A stretch of DNA of 64,000 nt from Photobacterium sp. JCM 19050 (GCA_001310455.1 BAXG01000018.1:1-64000); one strand, 5' to 3'; counted from the first letter of the stretch, positions 49,147-60,134 are shown. Notes: generated by a model not told the origin, from the letters alone. Numbers and translations: made by a program.

Positions 49147-49476
49147 ATGCTGATCGCAAATGGCAAAGAGATCGAAACCGATGCCCAGGGATACCTGAAA
49201 AACATTCAGGACTGGGATGAAACATTGGTTCCGGTATTGGCTGAGCAGGAAGGGATTGAGCTTACAGAAGCACACTGGGAAGTCGTGCACTTTGTGCGCG
49301 AATTTTACCAGGAGTTTAATACTTCACCGGCTATCCGCATGTTGGTAAAAGCCATGGGACAAAAATACGGCCCGGACAAAGGTAACAGCCGCTACCTTTA
49401 CAAACTGTTTCCTAAAGGGCCGGCAAAACAGGCGACAAAGCTCGCCGGCCTACCCAAGCCAGTAAAATGCATTTAA
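49147..49476 (+). CDS. tusE: tRNA 2-thiouridine sulfurtransferase subunit TusE (DsrC family)
   Basis: 109 residues. DsrC-like fold with [36 protein letters not shown] and [12 protein letters not shown]. The C-terminal arm ends KPVKCI, placing the sulfur-carrying cysteine next to last. TusE takes persulfide from TusBCD and passes it to MnmA for s2U34 formation in tRNAs. GAGGT precedes the start. It converges with the acylphosphatase gene, and a shared hairpin lies in the overlap. Confidence 0.9.
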   Translation: MLIANGKEIETDAQGYLKNIQDWDETLVPVLAEQEGIELTEAHWEVVHFVREFYQEFNTSPAIRMLVKAMGQKYGPDKGNSRYLYKLFPKGPAKQATKLAGLPKPVKCI

Positions 49477-49814
49477 CCGGTAAGCATTTTATCCAGATAA
49501 ACAAAAGCGGGTTTTTCACCCGCTTTTTGTTCATACCTATAGTTACCGAATGCTGAACCTTCAATGTGACGCCATTCCACTTCTTCAACATCCAAGTGAT
49601 TCACTGTCGCAGTCCTCGGCCCGGTTTCCAGCCAGCGGACCAATGCGTCCACATCAGGCTGCTGGCCGCATACCAGCACTTCTACATCACCATCAACCAG
49701 ATTCTTGGCATAACCGGTTAGCCCGAGTTTCAAACCTTCATGGGCGGTGTGATAGCGAAACCCCACACCCTGAACATGACCGGATACTTTTGCCCGCACA
49801 CATATACGTGACAT
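49473..49814 (-). CDS. yccX: Acylphosphatase (3' end probably frameshifted)
   Basis: As read, 113 residues; acylphosphatases are normally about 90. The catalytic loop [16 protein letters not shown] (Arg and the later Asn in [13 protein letters not shown]) is intact, so it should hydrolyse acyl phosphates. The extra tail ([14 protein letters not shown]) is translated straight through a terminator hairpin at 49503-49529. Adding one C to GGTAACTATAG near 49542 would give FGNL and a stop, ending at about 49538, the normal length. The tail is therefore probably a sequencing artefact. Confidence 0.82.
   Translation of the reverse strand: MSRICVRAKVSGHVQGVGFRYHTAHEGLKLGLTGYAKNLVDGDVEVLVCGQQPDVDALVRWLETGPRTATVNHLDVEEVEWRHIEGSAFGNYRYEQKAGEKPAFVYLDKMLTG
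49503..49529. terminator. Bidirectional terminator between tusE and yccX
   Basis: AAAAGCGGGT pairs with ACCCGCTTTT, with T runs on both sides. It serves both convergent genes. It lies inside the apparent end of yccX, which argues that the yccX stop has been lost by a slip. Confidence 0.83.
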
Positions 49815-49901
49815 ATGTCACCTCTTTGATGTTTTGTTTGACGCATATACATATGATTACATTACACTGCTCACACAAAGCTCGCAGTACGGGTCTATCT
49901 A

Positions 49902-51306
49902 ATGAAAGAAATTGCTTTTCGATGGATCGATAAATACCTGATCCACCTTACTCTCCAAGAAAAATTCTACCTGATTTTTATTTCGCCTCTTATCGCATTG
50001 CTGGCCGTTGCCATGATGCTATACAGCGCTGCAGACAACCGTCATGACACATTGTTGACCAACGACGCAAAGGTTATCAGCCAAATTCTAAGTCAATATG
50101 ATGTTTCAGAACGGGACGCTGCGCGCTTACTTGCCAACTCATCATTTGTAACAGGCAACAGTCAAAACGAAATCAGCCTTCCTGTAAAAGGTCAGACATA
50201 CCTCATCAACATCTCAGAAAATGATGATCTTTTCAGTCATGTGACAACGTCACATTTAGTCATGACATCTATCTTGCTCTTTGTCATGTTAATGCTGGTT
50301 TACTACACCATGACGTTTATCGGCGGCGCGATGTTCTCAACACATTCAGCTGAAAAAGCTGGCAGACGGGGATTTAACCAACCGGCTGAACTTCTTTCAG
50401 GTACGCGACGAATTCAGCACCATCGCTATCACCATTGATAAAGTTGCTCAGAGAGAAAATGAACTGGTTCTGGCAACACGCCAAGCCAATGAAATGCTGG
50501 ACAGCCTTTCCAACAGGCTGGTGTCTCGCAGTGAGCAAAGTGAACGACTGGCTGACGCCCAGCAGCAATATCTGAACTCGCTGGCAAGTGCGACGGAAGA
50601 AATGGCCGGTTCAATCCGGACGGTTGCCGGTAATGCCCAGAACACTTCGGAAGAAACCCTGCAAGCGACAGAGGCTTCGCGACAGGGACGCCAGCAAGTT
50701 GCCAATACTCTGACCGCTATGCAAGCACTGAGCGCGGAAATTTCTGAAGCGGCCAATGCTGTTGTCACCCTGGATGAAAAGGCCGGACAAATTGATTCTG
50801 TGGTTGCCACAATCCAGAGCATTTCCCAACAGACTAACCTGCTTGCGCTGAATGCCGCGATTGAGGCAGCGCGAGCCGGAGAGCAAGGCCGCGGTTTTGC
50901 CGTGGTGGCGGATGAGGTACGTACGCTTGCAAGCCGGACTCAGGATGCGACCGTAGAAATTCAGAAAATGATTGAAGCCCTGCAGGCCAACAGTCAGCAC
51001 CTTAAAACGGTTATGGAAGATACCGTGCACAATGCTGACAACAGCGAATCTCTCATGCAGCACATTGATGCAGAAATCAGCCAGATAACCGACCGAAGCC
51101 AGAATATTGCCGACCGCAGTGCGGAAATCGCTTCGGCTGCTGAGCAACAAGGTGGCGTGGCAGAAAACATTGCGTCTGATGTTGAACACGTTCGCACCCA
51201 GGCCAACCAGATTACCGAGATGATGCACCAGACCGCAGGCGACATTGCTGAACTGCGCGAGCAAGCCGGGAAACTACAAAGCCTGATGAACGGGTTGAAA
51301 GCCTGA
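49902..51306 (+). CDS. Methyl-accepting chemotaxis protein (frameshifted)
   Basis: Joined product about 468 residues. TM1 is near 24-42, with a short periplasmic domain of about 75 residues and TM2 near 120-142. A HAMP-like linker follows ([20 protein letters not shown]), then the signalling hairpin with tip [20 protein letters not shown] then [15 protein letters not shown]. The frame breaks near 50340-50345: ACACATTCAG should be ACACACATTCAG (a lost CA unit), giving [14 protein letters not shown]. The small sensor domain differs from the receptor at 18271. No pentapeptide at the C-terminus. Placed between yccX and rlmI, which are usually neighbours, so it may be an insertion. Confidence 0.82.
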
Positions 51307-51430
51307 GCAACCGGGCCCCATGCCGTATACCGAGTGCGGCATGGTTTTTCCTTAATGAGACGGGTTTGCAAATTCCCTGCGCTTCCCGGACAATACGCCC
51401 CCTCCAAACTACAACTAACAGAGAATCATC

Positions 51431-52617
51431 ATGGTTGCGTCAGTGTATCTGGTGAAAGGACGAGAAAAGTCTGTCCTGCGCCGTCATCCCTGGATTTTTT
51501 CCCGCGGTATTCAGCGAGTAGAAGGCAAGCCTTCCCTTGGTGAGACCGTGGACGTGTTCGATCACCAGGGCAAATGGCTGGCTCGCGGGGCATTTTCCCC
51601 AAACTCCCAGATCCGGGTACGTATCTGGACCTTTGAAGACGAAGCCATTGATACCGCGTTCTTTGTTAAGCGTATTAACGATGCGCAAGCCCTGCGTAAT
51701 TCAGTCATCGCGCGTGATGGCCTGACAGGTTACCGTCTGATTGCCGCTGAATCAGATGGCCTGCCGGGCATCACTATCGACCGCTACGACAACTTCCTGG
51801 TTTGCCAATTGTTGAGCGCCGGTGCAGAAGCACAAAAAGACGCATTGGTCGAGGCACTCAAAACCTGCTACCCAGATTGCAATATCTATGAGCGTTCTGA
51901 CGTTGCCGTGCGTAAGAAAGAAGGCTTGAAACTGCGTACCGGTATCCTGCACGGTGAGGCCCCTTCTGATCATGTGCTCATCGAAGAAAACGGTATCAAG
52001 ATCGGTGTAGACATAGCCGGCGGACATAAAACCGGTTTTTACCTCGACCAGCGTGACAGCCGTCAGGCAGCGGTGAAATATGTCGATGGTAAGCGTGTCC
52101 TGAACTGCTTCTGTTATACCGGAGGTTTCGGCTTATATGCCTGAAAGGTAACGCCGCTGAAGTCATTAACGTTGACGTTTCCCAGCCGGCGCTTGACCGC
52201 GCTCAGCAAAATGCTGAAACCAACGGTTTTGACCTGTCACGCGCTCAGTTCCTGAATGCAGATGTGTTTAAGTTGCTGCGGGATTACCGTGAAGCTGGCG
52301 AGCTGTTTGATGTTGTGATTATGGACCCGCCAAAGTTTGCGGAATCCAAAGCGCAATTGACCGGTGCGTGCAGAGGCTACAAAGACATCAACATGCTGGC
52401 GATGCAAATCCTCAAGCCGGGCGGCACATTGCTGACCTATTCTTGTTCCGGTCTGATGGACCAGAACCTGTTCCAGAAAATCATTGCTGATGCTGCGTTG
52501 GATGCCCACCGCAAGGTAATGTTTACCGAGCGCTTTGCGCAAGCAGCAGATCACCCAATTGACAGTGCGTATCCGGAAGGTTTCTACCTCAAAGGATTTG
52601 CCTGCACGGTGGTATAA
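51431..52617 (+). CDS. rlmI: 23S rRNA m5C1962 methyltransferase (frameshifted)
   Basis: Joined product about 395 residues (E. coli RlmI 396). N-terminal PUA domain ([20 protein letters not shown], residues 1-75), a linker, then a Rossmann methyltransferase with [36 protein letters not shown] and the catalytic [14 protein letters not shown]. It methylates C1962 of 23S rRNA using SAM. The frame breaks at 52140: TATGCCTGAAAG lacks one C of TATGCCCTGAAAG. Clearly a slip in an otherwise well-kept gene. A terminator follows. Confidence 0.88.
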
Positions 52618-52668
52618 ACAACCCGGCTTAAGCCCAAATCCCCACGAGGTGCAGGTTTAACGCTTTCT

Positions 52669-52711
52669 CAACCCCGGTACGTTCTTTCAGACTGCCGGGG
52701 TTTTGTTTTTC
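52669..52711 (+). terminator. Terminator after rlmI
   Basis: AACCCCGG (52670-52677) pairs with CCGGGGTT (52695-52702), followed by TTGTTTTT. Confidence 0.75.
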
Positions 52712-52773
52712 CATTGAATCAATACGGTGTAGCATATGTGCCAAATTTCGTGCTCCACCAAAAGGACATAATA

Positions 52774-53412
52774 ATGAAAAAGGCTATTCTCGCAGGTGCT
52801 ATTATTGCGGCAACTGCTTTTCCTGTTGCTGCTCAGGTCGATTTAAAACTGAACCAGAATGTCGATCTTCTGGTTGTTAACGGCAAAGAATACTCACGTC
52901 CCCTGTTTGACCGAAATGCCGATGTCACCCTGCCTGATGGTACACAACAGATCGCTTTTCGCTACGTGACCGCTTTTCGCAGTGGCAAAAACCAGACTAA
53001 TTTTGAATCTGATGTCATTGTTGCCAAGTTCGACGCTGCCGATACCAGCGTAAGTTTCAAATTTCCGGAATTTCGTCGCCTCGATCAGGCCAAAGCGTTT
53101 AACAACGATCCGCAGTGGAGCCTGGTTAACGCAGAAGGCAATGCGATTGCATTTACCCAAGGCAAGCTGATTAACTATGGTGTTCAAGTAGGCCGGGATT
53201 TGGTCGCGGAGCTGTCTCGTTTCAATACCGAAGGACACCCGGCATCACTTCATACTGTCACCATCACTCTGCCAGAGAACGTTTCTGAAACTGTTGCGGC
53301 AACAACGGCTAAAGACGGTGAAAACGTGGCAGAAGAGATGCTGTTGTTCTGGTACAACAAAGCCGATGAAGCCACCAAAGCGCGCTTCAAGGCATACGTA
53401 AATCAGAAATAA
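52774..53412 (+). CDS. DUF2057 family periplasmic protein, YccT/CsgI-like
   Basis: 212 residues with a signal peptide (MKKAILAGAIIAATAFPVAA, cleavage before QVDLKL). The mature part shows the DUF2057 pattern: NVDLLVVNGKEYSR, LPDGTQQIAFRYVTAFRSGK, a VSFKFPEFRRLDQAKAF block and the C-terminal MLLFWYNKADEATKARFKAY. The E. coli member YccT, renamed CsgI, restrains curli assembly in the periplasm; whether that applies here is unknown. AAAGGAC supports the start at 52774; a 20-codon longer frame lacks a signal. Confidence 0.82.
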   Translation: MKKAILAGAIIAATAFPVAAQVDLKLNQNVDLLVVNGKEYSRPLFDRNADVTLPDGTQQIAFRYVTAFRSGKNQTNFESDVIVAKFDAADTSVSFKFPEFRRLDQAKAFNNDPQWSLVNAEGNAIAFTQGKLINYGVQVGRDLVAELSRFNTEGHPASLHTVTITLPENVSETVAATTAKDGENVAEEMLLFWYNKADEATKARFKAYVNQK

Positions 53413-53593
53413 AAAAAACCGGTCCTTGCCCTGTGGGTAGTGGACAAGAAACCGGTGCCAGAAAGCTGGAAGTAACGAATAACCCTACACTTCTCTATAA
53501 GCGAAGTCCGTGCCAGATTTTTCAAGGCAGCGTCATCCCTTTAAAAACGGGAATAGGAAACGCGTAAGCAAGAGTAATTTCGGGGTTTGTCTG

Positions 53594-53647
53594 AAAAAAA
53601 TGCCCCACATGCATGCATATCTGCTTGTCTGTGGGGCATTTTCATTT
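53594..53647. terminator. Terminator of the prp operon (bidirectional)
   Basis: AATGCCCCACA (53600-53610) pairs with TGTGGGGCATT (53630-53640). The minus strand continues TTTTTTTCAG, the plus strand TTCATTTT. It lies 14 bases past the prpE stop. Confidence 0.75.
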
Positions 53648-53659
53648 TGGCAATTTGCT

Positions 53660-55561
53660 TTATCTCAACGCATTAGACACTTCTTCAAGGCTGCTCGGAT
53701 CGTCAATTGTCGACGGCACGGTGTAACTCTCACCATCCGCAATCTGACGGAGAATCCGGCGCAGAATTTTTCCGGAGCGGGTTTTCGGTAAACGGCTCAC
53801 TACCACTGCACGCTTGAAACAGGCCACCGCTCCTATCTGCTGCCGCACCTTTTCCACCAGCTCAGCCTCAATCGATCCGTTTTCTGAATGATAGCCGTCT
53901 TTCAACACTACCAGCCCGAGAGGCATCTGACCTTTCAGGTCATCATGAATCCCGATGACTGCACATTCCGCAACTGCTTCATGCCCGCCAACGACCTCTT
54001 CCATTTCACCCGTTGAAAGTCGATGTCCGGCAACGTTTATAACATCATCAATCCGGCCCATCACAAACAGGTAGCCATCTTCGTCGATATAGCCGCCATC
54101 GCCGGAGACATAATATCCCGGAAACTGGCTAAGGTAGCCGGTTTCAAACCGGTCGTGGTTACGCCAGACCGTCGGCAAACAACTTGGCGGCATAGGGCGC
54201 TTAATCGCTATATAGCCCTGCTGCCCGGCGGGAACCGGTTCGCCTGCTTCATTGAGCACTTCAACCTGGTAACCCGGTGTGGGTTTGGTAGAGGAGCCCG
54301 GTTTGATATCAAAAGATTCCACACCGAGCGGGTTCGATGAAATTGCCCAGCCGGTTTCTGTTTGCCACCAGTGGTCAACAACAGGCCGGCCGGTCTTTTC
54401 TTCTACCCACTCCAGTGTCGGCGGATCCAGACGCTCTCCGGCCATAAATATCTGCCGCAGAGAATCCATAGGAAATTGGTTCAGATGCTTCCCGTCCGGA
54501 TCTTCTTTCTTGATAGCCCTGAAAGCCGTTGGCGCAGAGAACAGAATCGAAACACCATACTCATCACAGACCCGCCAGAACGCGCCTGGGTCCGGTGTGC
54601 GAACCGGTTTGCCTTCAAACATGATGGTGGTACAGCCATGAATCAGGGGAGCGTAAACGATGTAGGAGTGCCCGACTACCCAACCTACGTCAGAGGCAGC
54701 CCAGTAAACTTCACCCGGTGTCACATTATAAATGGCGTCCATGCTGTACTTCATGGCAACCGCATGCCCGCCATTGTCTCGCACGACTCCTTTCGGCTTG
54801 CCCGTGGTACCCGAGGTATAAAGAATATAGAGCGGATCCGTGGCGTTGACCGGTGTACACCCTACCGGCTCAGAATTGGCAAGCAGCGCCGACCAGTCTC
54901 GGTCTCTTTCATGGTCAAGCGAAGCCCGGCATTCATTACGTTGCCAGACCACTACATTGTCCGGTTTCCAGCGGCTGTCCATCACCGCTTTGTCCACCAA
55001 AGGTTTATAGGCGATAACTTTTTCGATCTCTATCCCGCATGATGCCGTCAGCAATACCTTTGGCTCGGCATCTTCAATCCGCACCGCAAGTTCATGAGGC
55101 GCGAAGCCACCGAAAACCACCGAGTGAATCGCCCCAAGCCGGGCACAAGCCAGCATCGCAATGGCGGCTTCGGGAATCATTGGCATATAGATTACCACCC
55201 GGTCACCTTTGCCAACGCCAAGGTCTGCCAACATACCCGCGGTTTTTGCCACCTGATCTCTCAGGGCCAGGTAGCTGTAACGGGCTTTCTTTCCGGTTAC
55301 CGGGGAGTCATAAATCAGGGCAGTCTGGTCGGCTCGGCCATTTTCGACATGGTAGTCCAGAGCAAGGTAGGCGGTATTCATCTCGCCGTCAGCAAACCAG
55401 CGGTCTATACCGTTTTCATCTTTGGACAGGATGGTTTCCGGGAATTGGAACCACTCCAGCTTTTGCGCCTGTTGGCGCCAGAAATCTTCAGGGTGTTCTG
55501 CTGCAAAGCGAAAAGTTTCCTGATAATTCGCTCCTGCAGGTAGCGCGCGTGTAGATGGCAT
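53660..55561 (-). CDS. prpE: Propionyl-CoA synthetase
   Basis: 633 residues, full length for PrpE. It activates propionate to propionyl-CoA with ATP and CoA. Acetyl-CoA-synthetase-like layout: N-terminal ACAS_N segment (YQETFRFAAEHPEDFWRQQA), core with YTSGTTGKPKGVVRDNGGHA (A3), VDHWWQTETGWAISSNP (A5), SGDGGYIDEDGYLFVMGRID (A7/A8) and the C-terminal KTRSGKILRRIL with the catalytic lysine. I chose the ATG at 55561 (MPSTRALPAG) with AGGA upstream; an 18-residue longer frame has none. Last gene of the methylcitrate operon. Confidence 0.92.
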   Translation of the reverse strand: MPSTRALPAGANYQETFRFAAEHPEDFWRQQAQKLEWFQFPETILSKDENGIDRWFADGEMNTAYLALDYHVENGRADQTALIYDSPVTGKKARYSYLALRDQVAKTAGMLADLGVGKGDRVVIYMPMIPEAAIAMLACARLGAIHSVVFGGFAPHELAVRIEDAEPKVLLTASCGIEIEKVIAYKPLVDKAVMDSRWKPDNVVVWQRNECRASLDHERDRDWSALLANSEPVGCTPVNATDPLYILYTSGTTGKPKGVVRDNGGHAVAMKYSMDAIYNVTPGEVYWAASDVGWVVGHSYIVYAPLIHGCTTIMFEGKPVRTPDPGAFWRVCDEYGVSILFSAPTAFRAIKKEDPDGKHLNQFPMDSLRQIFMAGERLDPPTLEWVEEKTGRPVVDHWWQTETGWAISSNPLGVESFDIKPGSSTKPTPGYQVEVLNEAGEPVPAGQQGYIAIKRPMPPSCLPTVWRNHDRFETGYLSQFPGYYVSGDGGYIDEDGYLFVMGRIDDVINVAGHRLSTGEMEEVVGGHEAVAECAVIGIHDDLKGQMPLGLVVLKDGYHSENGSIEAELVEKVRQQIGAVACFKRAVVVSRLPKTRSGKILRRILRQIADGESYTVPSTIDDPSSLEEVSNALR

Positions 55562-55676
55562 AACAGCGTCCTCATTGAAGTCCGGCCGGAATCCTTCTCC
55601 GGCCGGGATGTTCATACCAAACAGACCAATCAGTTGATCTGAGGGGTATCAGGATGCGTCTGTAGCGCATTTTGTA

Positions 55677-57128
55677 TTAATTAATAGCAAACAGGTCCAT
55701 AAACTCGTGAACCGGTGTCGCTTCCAACTTTTCCTGATCCAGACACAGGTCAAAGATCGTCTGACACGTACCCTGCGGGAAGCGGGTTTGCAGGTTACGC
55801 ATAAACTTGCGCTCCAGCACCGGAATACCCTCTTCTCGACGGCGACGGTGGCCAATTGGGTACTCTACTTCCACTTTCTCTGTGCTCGAGCCGTCTTTGA
55901 AGAACACCTGGATAGCATTGGCAATCGAACGCTTGTCTGACTCCAGGTACTCGGCGCTATAGCGCTTATCTTCCTGAATCACCATTTTCTCGCGAAGGAC
56001 ATCAATTCGCACATCGCCTTTGTGGAAGCTGTCTTCATAGTGCTCAGCCACCAGATCCCCGTAGAGAAGCGGTACAGCAATCATGTACTGCAGGCAGTGA
56101 TCACGGTCAGCCGGGTTTGCCAGATCCCCCACTTTGGAAATGATGCGGATAGCCGATTCGTGCGTGGTGACTTCGATGCGGTCAATCTCATCAACACGGT
56201 TTTTCACCGCATCGTGCAGGGTAACAGCACATTCCACAGCCGTCTGCGCATGGAATTCAGCCGGGAAGGAAATCTTGAATAACACGTTTTCCATTACATA
56301 GCTGTTAAACGGCTGGTTAACCTTGAAAGACTCACCTTTGAACAGCACATCGTAATAACCCCACTTCGGCGCAGTCAGTACGGAAGGCAGACCCATTTCA
56401 CCTTTCATGGTGATCATAGCAAGACGCACAGCACGGGATGTTGCATCACCTGCAGCCCAGGATTTACGTGACCCCGCGTTGGGTGCATGGCGGTATGTAC
56501 GCAGTGAGCATCCGTCGACCCATGCCTGGGACAGCGCATCAACGATTTGATCACGGTTGCCACCGAGCATCTTGGTAACAACGGCGGTAGACGCCACGCG
56601 CACCAGCAATACGTGGTCAAGACCTACGCGGTTGTAGCTGTTTTCAAGTGCCAGTACACCCTGAATTTCATGGGCTTTGATCATCGCCGTCAGCACATCA
56701 CGCATGGTAAGCGGCTGGTTACCCTGTGAAACCGCAACCCGGCTGAGGTAATCTGCGGTTGCCAGGATTCCGCCGAGGTTATCTGACGGGTGTCCCCACT
56801 CCGCTGCCAGCCAGGTGTCATTGAAATCGAGCCAGCGAATCATACAACCGATGTTAAACGCGGCCATTACCGGGTCCAGTTCATGGGACGTCCCAGGAAC
56901 ACGGGCACCATTTCGGACAGTCGTACCCGGAACAATCGGCCCCATATGTTTAGTGCACTCAGGAAAGCGCAGGGCAAGAAGGCCACACCCCAGCGTATCC
57001 ATCAGGCAGTTACGCGCTGTGTCATACGCCTCCTGAGAATTCACTTCCAGGGTATCAACATAATCTGCGACGGTGACAAGCAGTTCATCCGGCTGAGGGC
57101 GTTCATTCAAATCTACGTTGTTGCTCAT
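55677..57128 (-). CDS. prpD: 2-Methylcitrate dehydratase PrpD
   Basis: 483 residues, the PrpD size. It dehydrates 2-methylcitrate to 2-methyl-cis-aconitate. Family blocks: [40 protein letters not shown] then [25 protein letters not shown], and [26 protein letters not shown] precedes the start. The operon uses PrpD, as in Salmonella and E. coli, rather than the AcnD-PrpF pair found in many vibrios and pseudomonads. It sits between prpC and prpE on the same strand. Confidence 0.92.
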   Translation of the reverse strand: MSNNVDLNERPQPDELLVTVADYVDTLEVNSQEAYDTARNCLMDTLGCGLLALRFPECTKHMGPIVPGTTVRNGARVPGTSHELDPVMAAFNIGCMIRWLDFNDTWLAAEWGHPSDNLGGILATADYLSRVAVSQGNQPLTMRDVLTAMIKAHEIQGVLALENSYNRVGLDHVLLVRVASTAVVTKMLGGNRDQIVDALSQAWVDGCSLRTYRHAPNAGSRKSWAAGDATSRAVRLAMITMKGEMGLPSVLTAPKWGYYDVLFKGESFKVNQPFNSYVMENVLFKISFPAEFHAQTAVECAVTLHDAVKNRVDEIDRIEVTTHESAIRIISKVGDLANPADRDHCLQYMIAVPLLYGDLVAEHYEDSFHKGDVRIDVLREKMVIQEDKRYSAEYLESDKRSIANAIQVFFKDGSSTEKVEVEYPIGHRRRREEGIPVLERKFMRNLQTRFPQGTCQTIFDLCLDQEKLEATPVHEFMDLFAIN

Positions 57129-57179
57129 TCTTATCAGTCCTTTGTCTCTAAAGTCATTTCTGTTTGTTGTTGGCTGCGT

Positions 57180-58336
57180 TCAGTCACGCTCTTCAATAGG
57201 CACCCACGCCTGATATTCGGGGCCGGTATAGTCAGCGCTCGGGCGGATGATCCGGTTGTTGGCTCGCTGCTCAAACACATGTGCTGCCCAGCCGGTTACG
57301 CGGCTCATCACGAAAATCGGTGTAAACAGCTTGGTCGGGATATCCATGAAGTGATAGGCCGAAGCATGGAAGAAGTCGGCATTAGGGAACAGCTTTTTCT
57401 CCCGCCACATAACTTCTTCAACACGGACAGATACCGGGTACAGGCGCTCGTCGCTACATCCTCCGCCAGTTTCTCTGACCAGGCTTTGATAAGGGCATTA
57501 CGCGGATCTGAAGTTCGGTAGATGGCGTGGCCAAAGCCCATCACTTTGGCTTTGTTGGCGAGCATATCCATCAGCTCGCGCTCCGCCTGATCCGGGTTGT
57601 CCCACTGTTCAATCATGTCCATTGCCGCCTCGTTTGCACCACCATGTAATGGACCACGAAGCGTACCGATAGCACCGGTAATACAAGAATAAAGGTCTGA
57701 AAGCGTCGAAGCGCAGACACGGGCGGTAAAGGTGGACGCATTGAACTCATGCTCTGCATACAGAATCAGTGAGCAGTGCATAACGTTCTTGTGGAGTTCA
57801 GACGGTGTTTTGTCCGTCAGCATTTCCAGGAAATACCCACCCAGGGTGGTAAGCTCACTGGCTGCCGTGTTAATGCGCACTCCATCATGGCTGAAGCGGT
57901 ACCAGTAACAAATGATACCGGGCAGCTTGGCCAGCAGGCTGTCTGCAATATCTTCCTGCTGGGTAAAATCTTCTTCTTGCTGCAAGTTCCCTAACATAGA
58001 ACAACCGGTGCGCATCACATCCATCGGGTGCGCATCAGCCGGGATCTGTTCCAGCGCCGAGCAAAGGGGCTGAGGCAGGCCACGCAGTGCTTTGAGCTTG
58101 GTTTTGTAGCCATCCAGTTCCTGCTGGTTTGGCAATTTCCCTTTCAGCAGCAGGTAAGCCACTTCTTCAAATTCAGCATGGGCAGCCAGTTCAGAAATGT
58201 CATATCCACGATAGGTAAGGCCACTGCCGGATTTGCCAACTGTACACAGTGCGGTTTCCCCTGCGCTCTGACCACGCAGCCCTGCACCTCCCAGTGCTTT
58301 TCCTTCTTTTTTATCTGCTACGGCTGAGGTAGACAT
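57180..58336 (-). CDS. prpC: 2-Methylcitrate synthase (frameshifted)
   Basis: Joined product about 385 residues, normal for PrpC. It condenses propionyl-CoA with oxaloacetate. Citrate-synthase-type sequence: TYRGYDISELAAHAEFEEVA, ILYAEHEFNASTFTARVCAS with catalytic His, LRGPLHGGANEAAMDMI with the second His, GFGHAIYRTSDPRN, and the final Asp region FFHASAYHFMDIPTKLFTPI. The frame breaks near 57454: GATGTAGCGACGAG lacks one G of GATGTAGGCGACGAG, giving LAEDVGDERLYPVSVRVEEV. AAGGAG precedes the start. Gap to prpD 51 bases. Confidence 0.9.
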
Positions 58337-58429
58337 AGCGGACTCCTTGTATTCACGTTTTGGATTGAGGGTTTATTTTGTTATTGGTGCTTTTATTAAA
58401 TGAATCGCAACTCTGGCGTATTGGTTTTG

Positions 58430-59296
58430 TTATTTGCCAAACAGCGCATCCAGTTTTTGTTCGTAATCGTGGTAATTAAGAAAATCGTAAAGGTCATTGC
58501 GGGTTTGCATGCTATCCACCACATCCCTTTGGTGACCGTCGTTTAAAAGGTGTTGGTACACATTCAGCGCCGCGAGGTTCATCGCCCGGAATGCAGACAG
58601 CGGATACAGCACCATATCGACCCCACACTCAGCCAATTCTTCGCAGCTGAACAGCGGTGTCTGCCCAAATTCAGTAATATTCGCCAGCACCGGCACCTTC
58701 ACCGCTTTTACAAACTGCTGGTATTGCTCCAGTGTGTGCATCGCCTCCGGGAAGATCATGTCTGCGCCGGCTTCAACACACGCCACTGCGCGTTCAATCG
58801 CCGCATCCATGCCATCCACGGCCAAGGCATCGGTGCGGGCCATGATGACGAAATCCCTGTCGTTGCGCGCATCGACGGCTGCTTTTACCCTGTCGACCAT
58901 TTCACCCTGACTGACAATGGCTTTGTTCGGGCGATGACCACAGCGCTTTTGGGCTACCTGGTCTTCAATATGCACAGCCGCAGCGCCGGCTTTTTCCATT
59001 TCTCGGATTGACCGGGCAATGTTGAACGCACCACCGAAGCCGGTATCAATATCCACCAGCAAGGGCAATGAAGAAGCTGCAGTGATCCGGCGGACATCTT
59101 CCAGCACATCATTCAGTGAAGTCATTCCCAGATCAGGCAGGCCGTAAGAGGCATTGGCTACCCCGCCACCGGAGAGGTAAATGGCCTGGTGACCGGTTTT
59201 TTCGGCCATCATGGCACAGTAAGCATTAACGGTACCGACCACCTGCAAAGGGTGGTTGTCAGCAACCGCCTGTCGGAATTTGGCTCCGGGCGTCAT
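58430..59296 (-). CDS. prpB: 2-Methylisocitrate lyase
   Basis: 288 residues, PEP mutase/isocitrate lyase superfamily. It cleaves 2-methylisocitrate to pyruvate and succinate. Key motifs: [39 protein letters not shown] (metal-binding Asp residues), [20 protein letters not shown] with the catalytic KRCGH loop, and [22 protein letters not shown] precedes the start. The start codon overlaps the stop of the gntR gene (ATGA), so the regulator and enzyme are co-translated. Confidence 0.93.
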   Translation of the reverse strand: MTPGAKFRQAVADNHPLQVVGTVNAYCAMMAEKTGHQAIYLSGGGVANASYGLPDLGMTSLNDVLEDVRRITAASSLPLLVDIDTGFGGAFNIARSIREMEKAGAAAVHIEDQVAQKRCGHRPNKAIVSQGEMVDRVKAAVDARNDRDFVIMARTDALAVDGMDAAIERAVACVEAGADMIFPEAMHTLEQYQQFVKAVKVPVLANITEFGQTPLFSCEELAECGVDMVLYPLSAFRAMNLAALNVYQHLLNDGHQRDVVDSMQTRNDLYDFLNYHDYEQKLDALFGK

Positions 59297-60021
59297 GATG
59301 CTTTCTCCTTTTCATCTTTGAGTTGTAATTCGATAAGTTGCCGGCTGCGCTGGATATGGCGGCGCATCAGCATTTCCGCGAGCTCTCCGTCCCTCTCACG
59401 AATGGCTTCTAGAATATGAATGTGTTCTTTAAGGGCATTCACCGGACGTGAATGGGACCTCGGCGACTGGTAACGGTACATACGAAGTTGGTGGTACAGC
59501 TCATCGCACAACAGGCTGATAAGTTTTCGGTTACCACTGGCTTTGATAATTCGGTAATGGAAATCAAAGTCACCTTGTTGGTGAAAATATGAAGCACCGT
59601 CCACTTCCTGTATATGCTTGCTGTGCTTGTCGAGAAGTGTTGTAAGCGACTCGATTTCTGCATCTGACATGTTTTCACACGCCAGTCTTGCAGCCATGCC
59701 TTCAAGGCTTTCCCGTACGGCATAAATGTCACACAGTTGTTGAAGTGAAAGCGTAATAACCCTGGCACCGACGTGCGGGATACGCTCAACCAATCCAAGT
59801 GACTCCACCCGCATCATCGCTTCACGAAGGGGCCCACGGCTGACACTGTATTTTTTTGCCAGCTCCGGTTCAGAAATCTTGCTTCCTGCCGGAAAATCCC
59901 CACACACAATGGCTTCTACCAGCCACTCGGTCAGGCTTGCCGATTTGGTCTGTTCCTTTGCATCCCCGGAAGCTGGCGATGTGTTTTGCTCATTTTTTGT
60001 GTCGACAATATGTGCATCCAT
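59293..60021 (-). CDS. GntR-family regulator of the methylcitrate operon
   Basis: 242 residues: an N-terminal GntR winged helix ([20 protein letters not shown], then [17 protein letters not shown]) and a C-terminal all-helical FCD sensor (about residues 100-230) with the metal/carboxylate-binding pattern D...H...H ([16 protein letters not shown] and [13 protein letters not shown]). It heads prpBCDE and overlaps prpB by four bases. Likely represses the operon until a methylcitrate-cycle acid binds. The two palindromes at 60101-60118 and 60135-60150 are fitting operators. This replaces the sigma54-type PrpR of enterobacteria. Confidence 0.87.
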   Translation of the reverse strand: MDAHIVDTKNEQNTSPASGDAKEQTKSASLTEWLVEAIVCGDFPAGSKISEPELAKKYSVSRGPLREAMMRVESLGLVERIPHVGARVITLSLQQLCDIYAVRESLEGMAARLACENMSDAEIESLTTLLDKHSKHIQEVDGASYFHQQGDFDFHYRIIKASGNRKLISLLCDELYHQLRMYRYQSPRSHSRPVNALKEHIHILEAIRERDGELAEMLMRRHIQRSRQLIELQLKDEKEKAS

Positions 60022-60100
60022 ACCCTAAACCGAAATCAAATGTGTCAACAATGTTGTTTTCTTGTATATAAAATAGCCATCAGATTGATGCTTTTCAAGC

Positions 60101-60118
60101 CATATTGTAGACAATATG
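60101..60118. promoter_or_regulatory. Operator 1 of the prp GntR regulator
   Basis: Perfect palindrome CATATTGT-AG-ACAATATG, core ATTGTAGACAAT (60104-60115), 80-97 bases upstream of the gntR start. Size and symmetry fit FCD-type GntR sites (TTGT-N2-ACAA). The second copy lies exactly 33 bases away, three helical turns. Confidence 0.72.
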
Positions 60119-60134
60119 AATAAGACCTTAGTCT

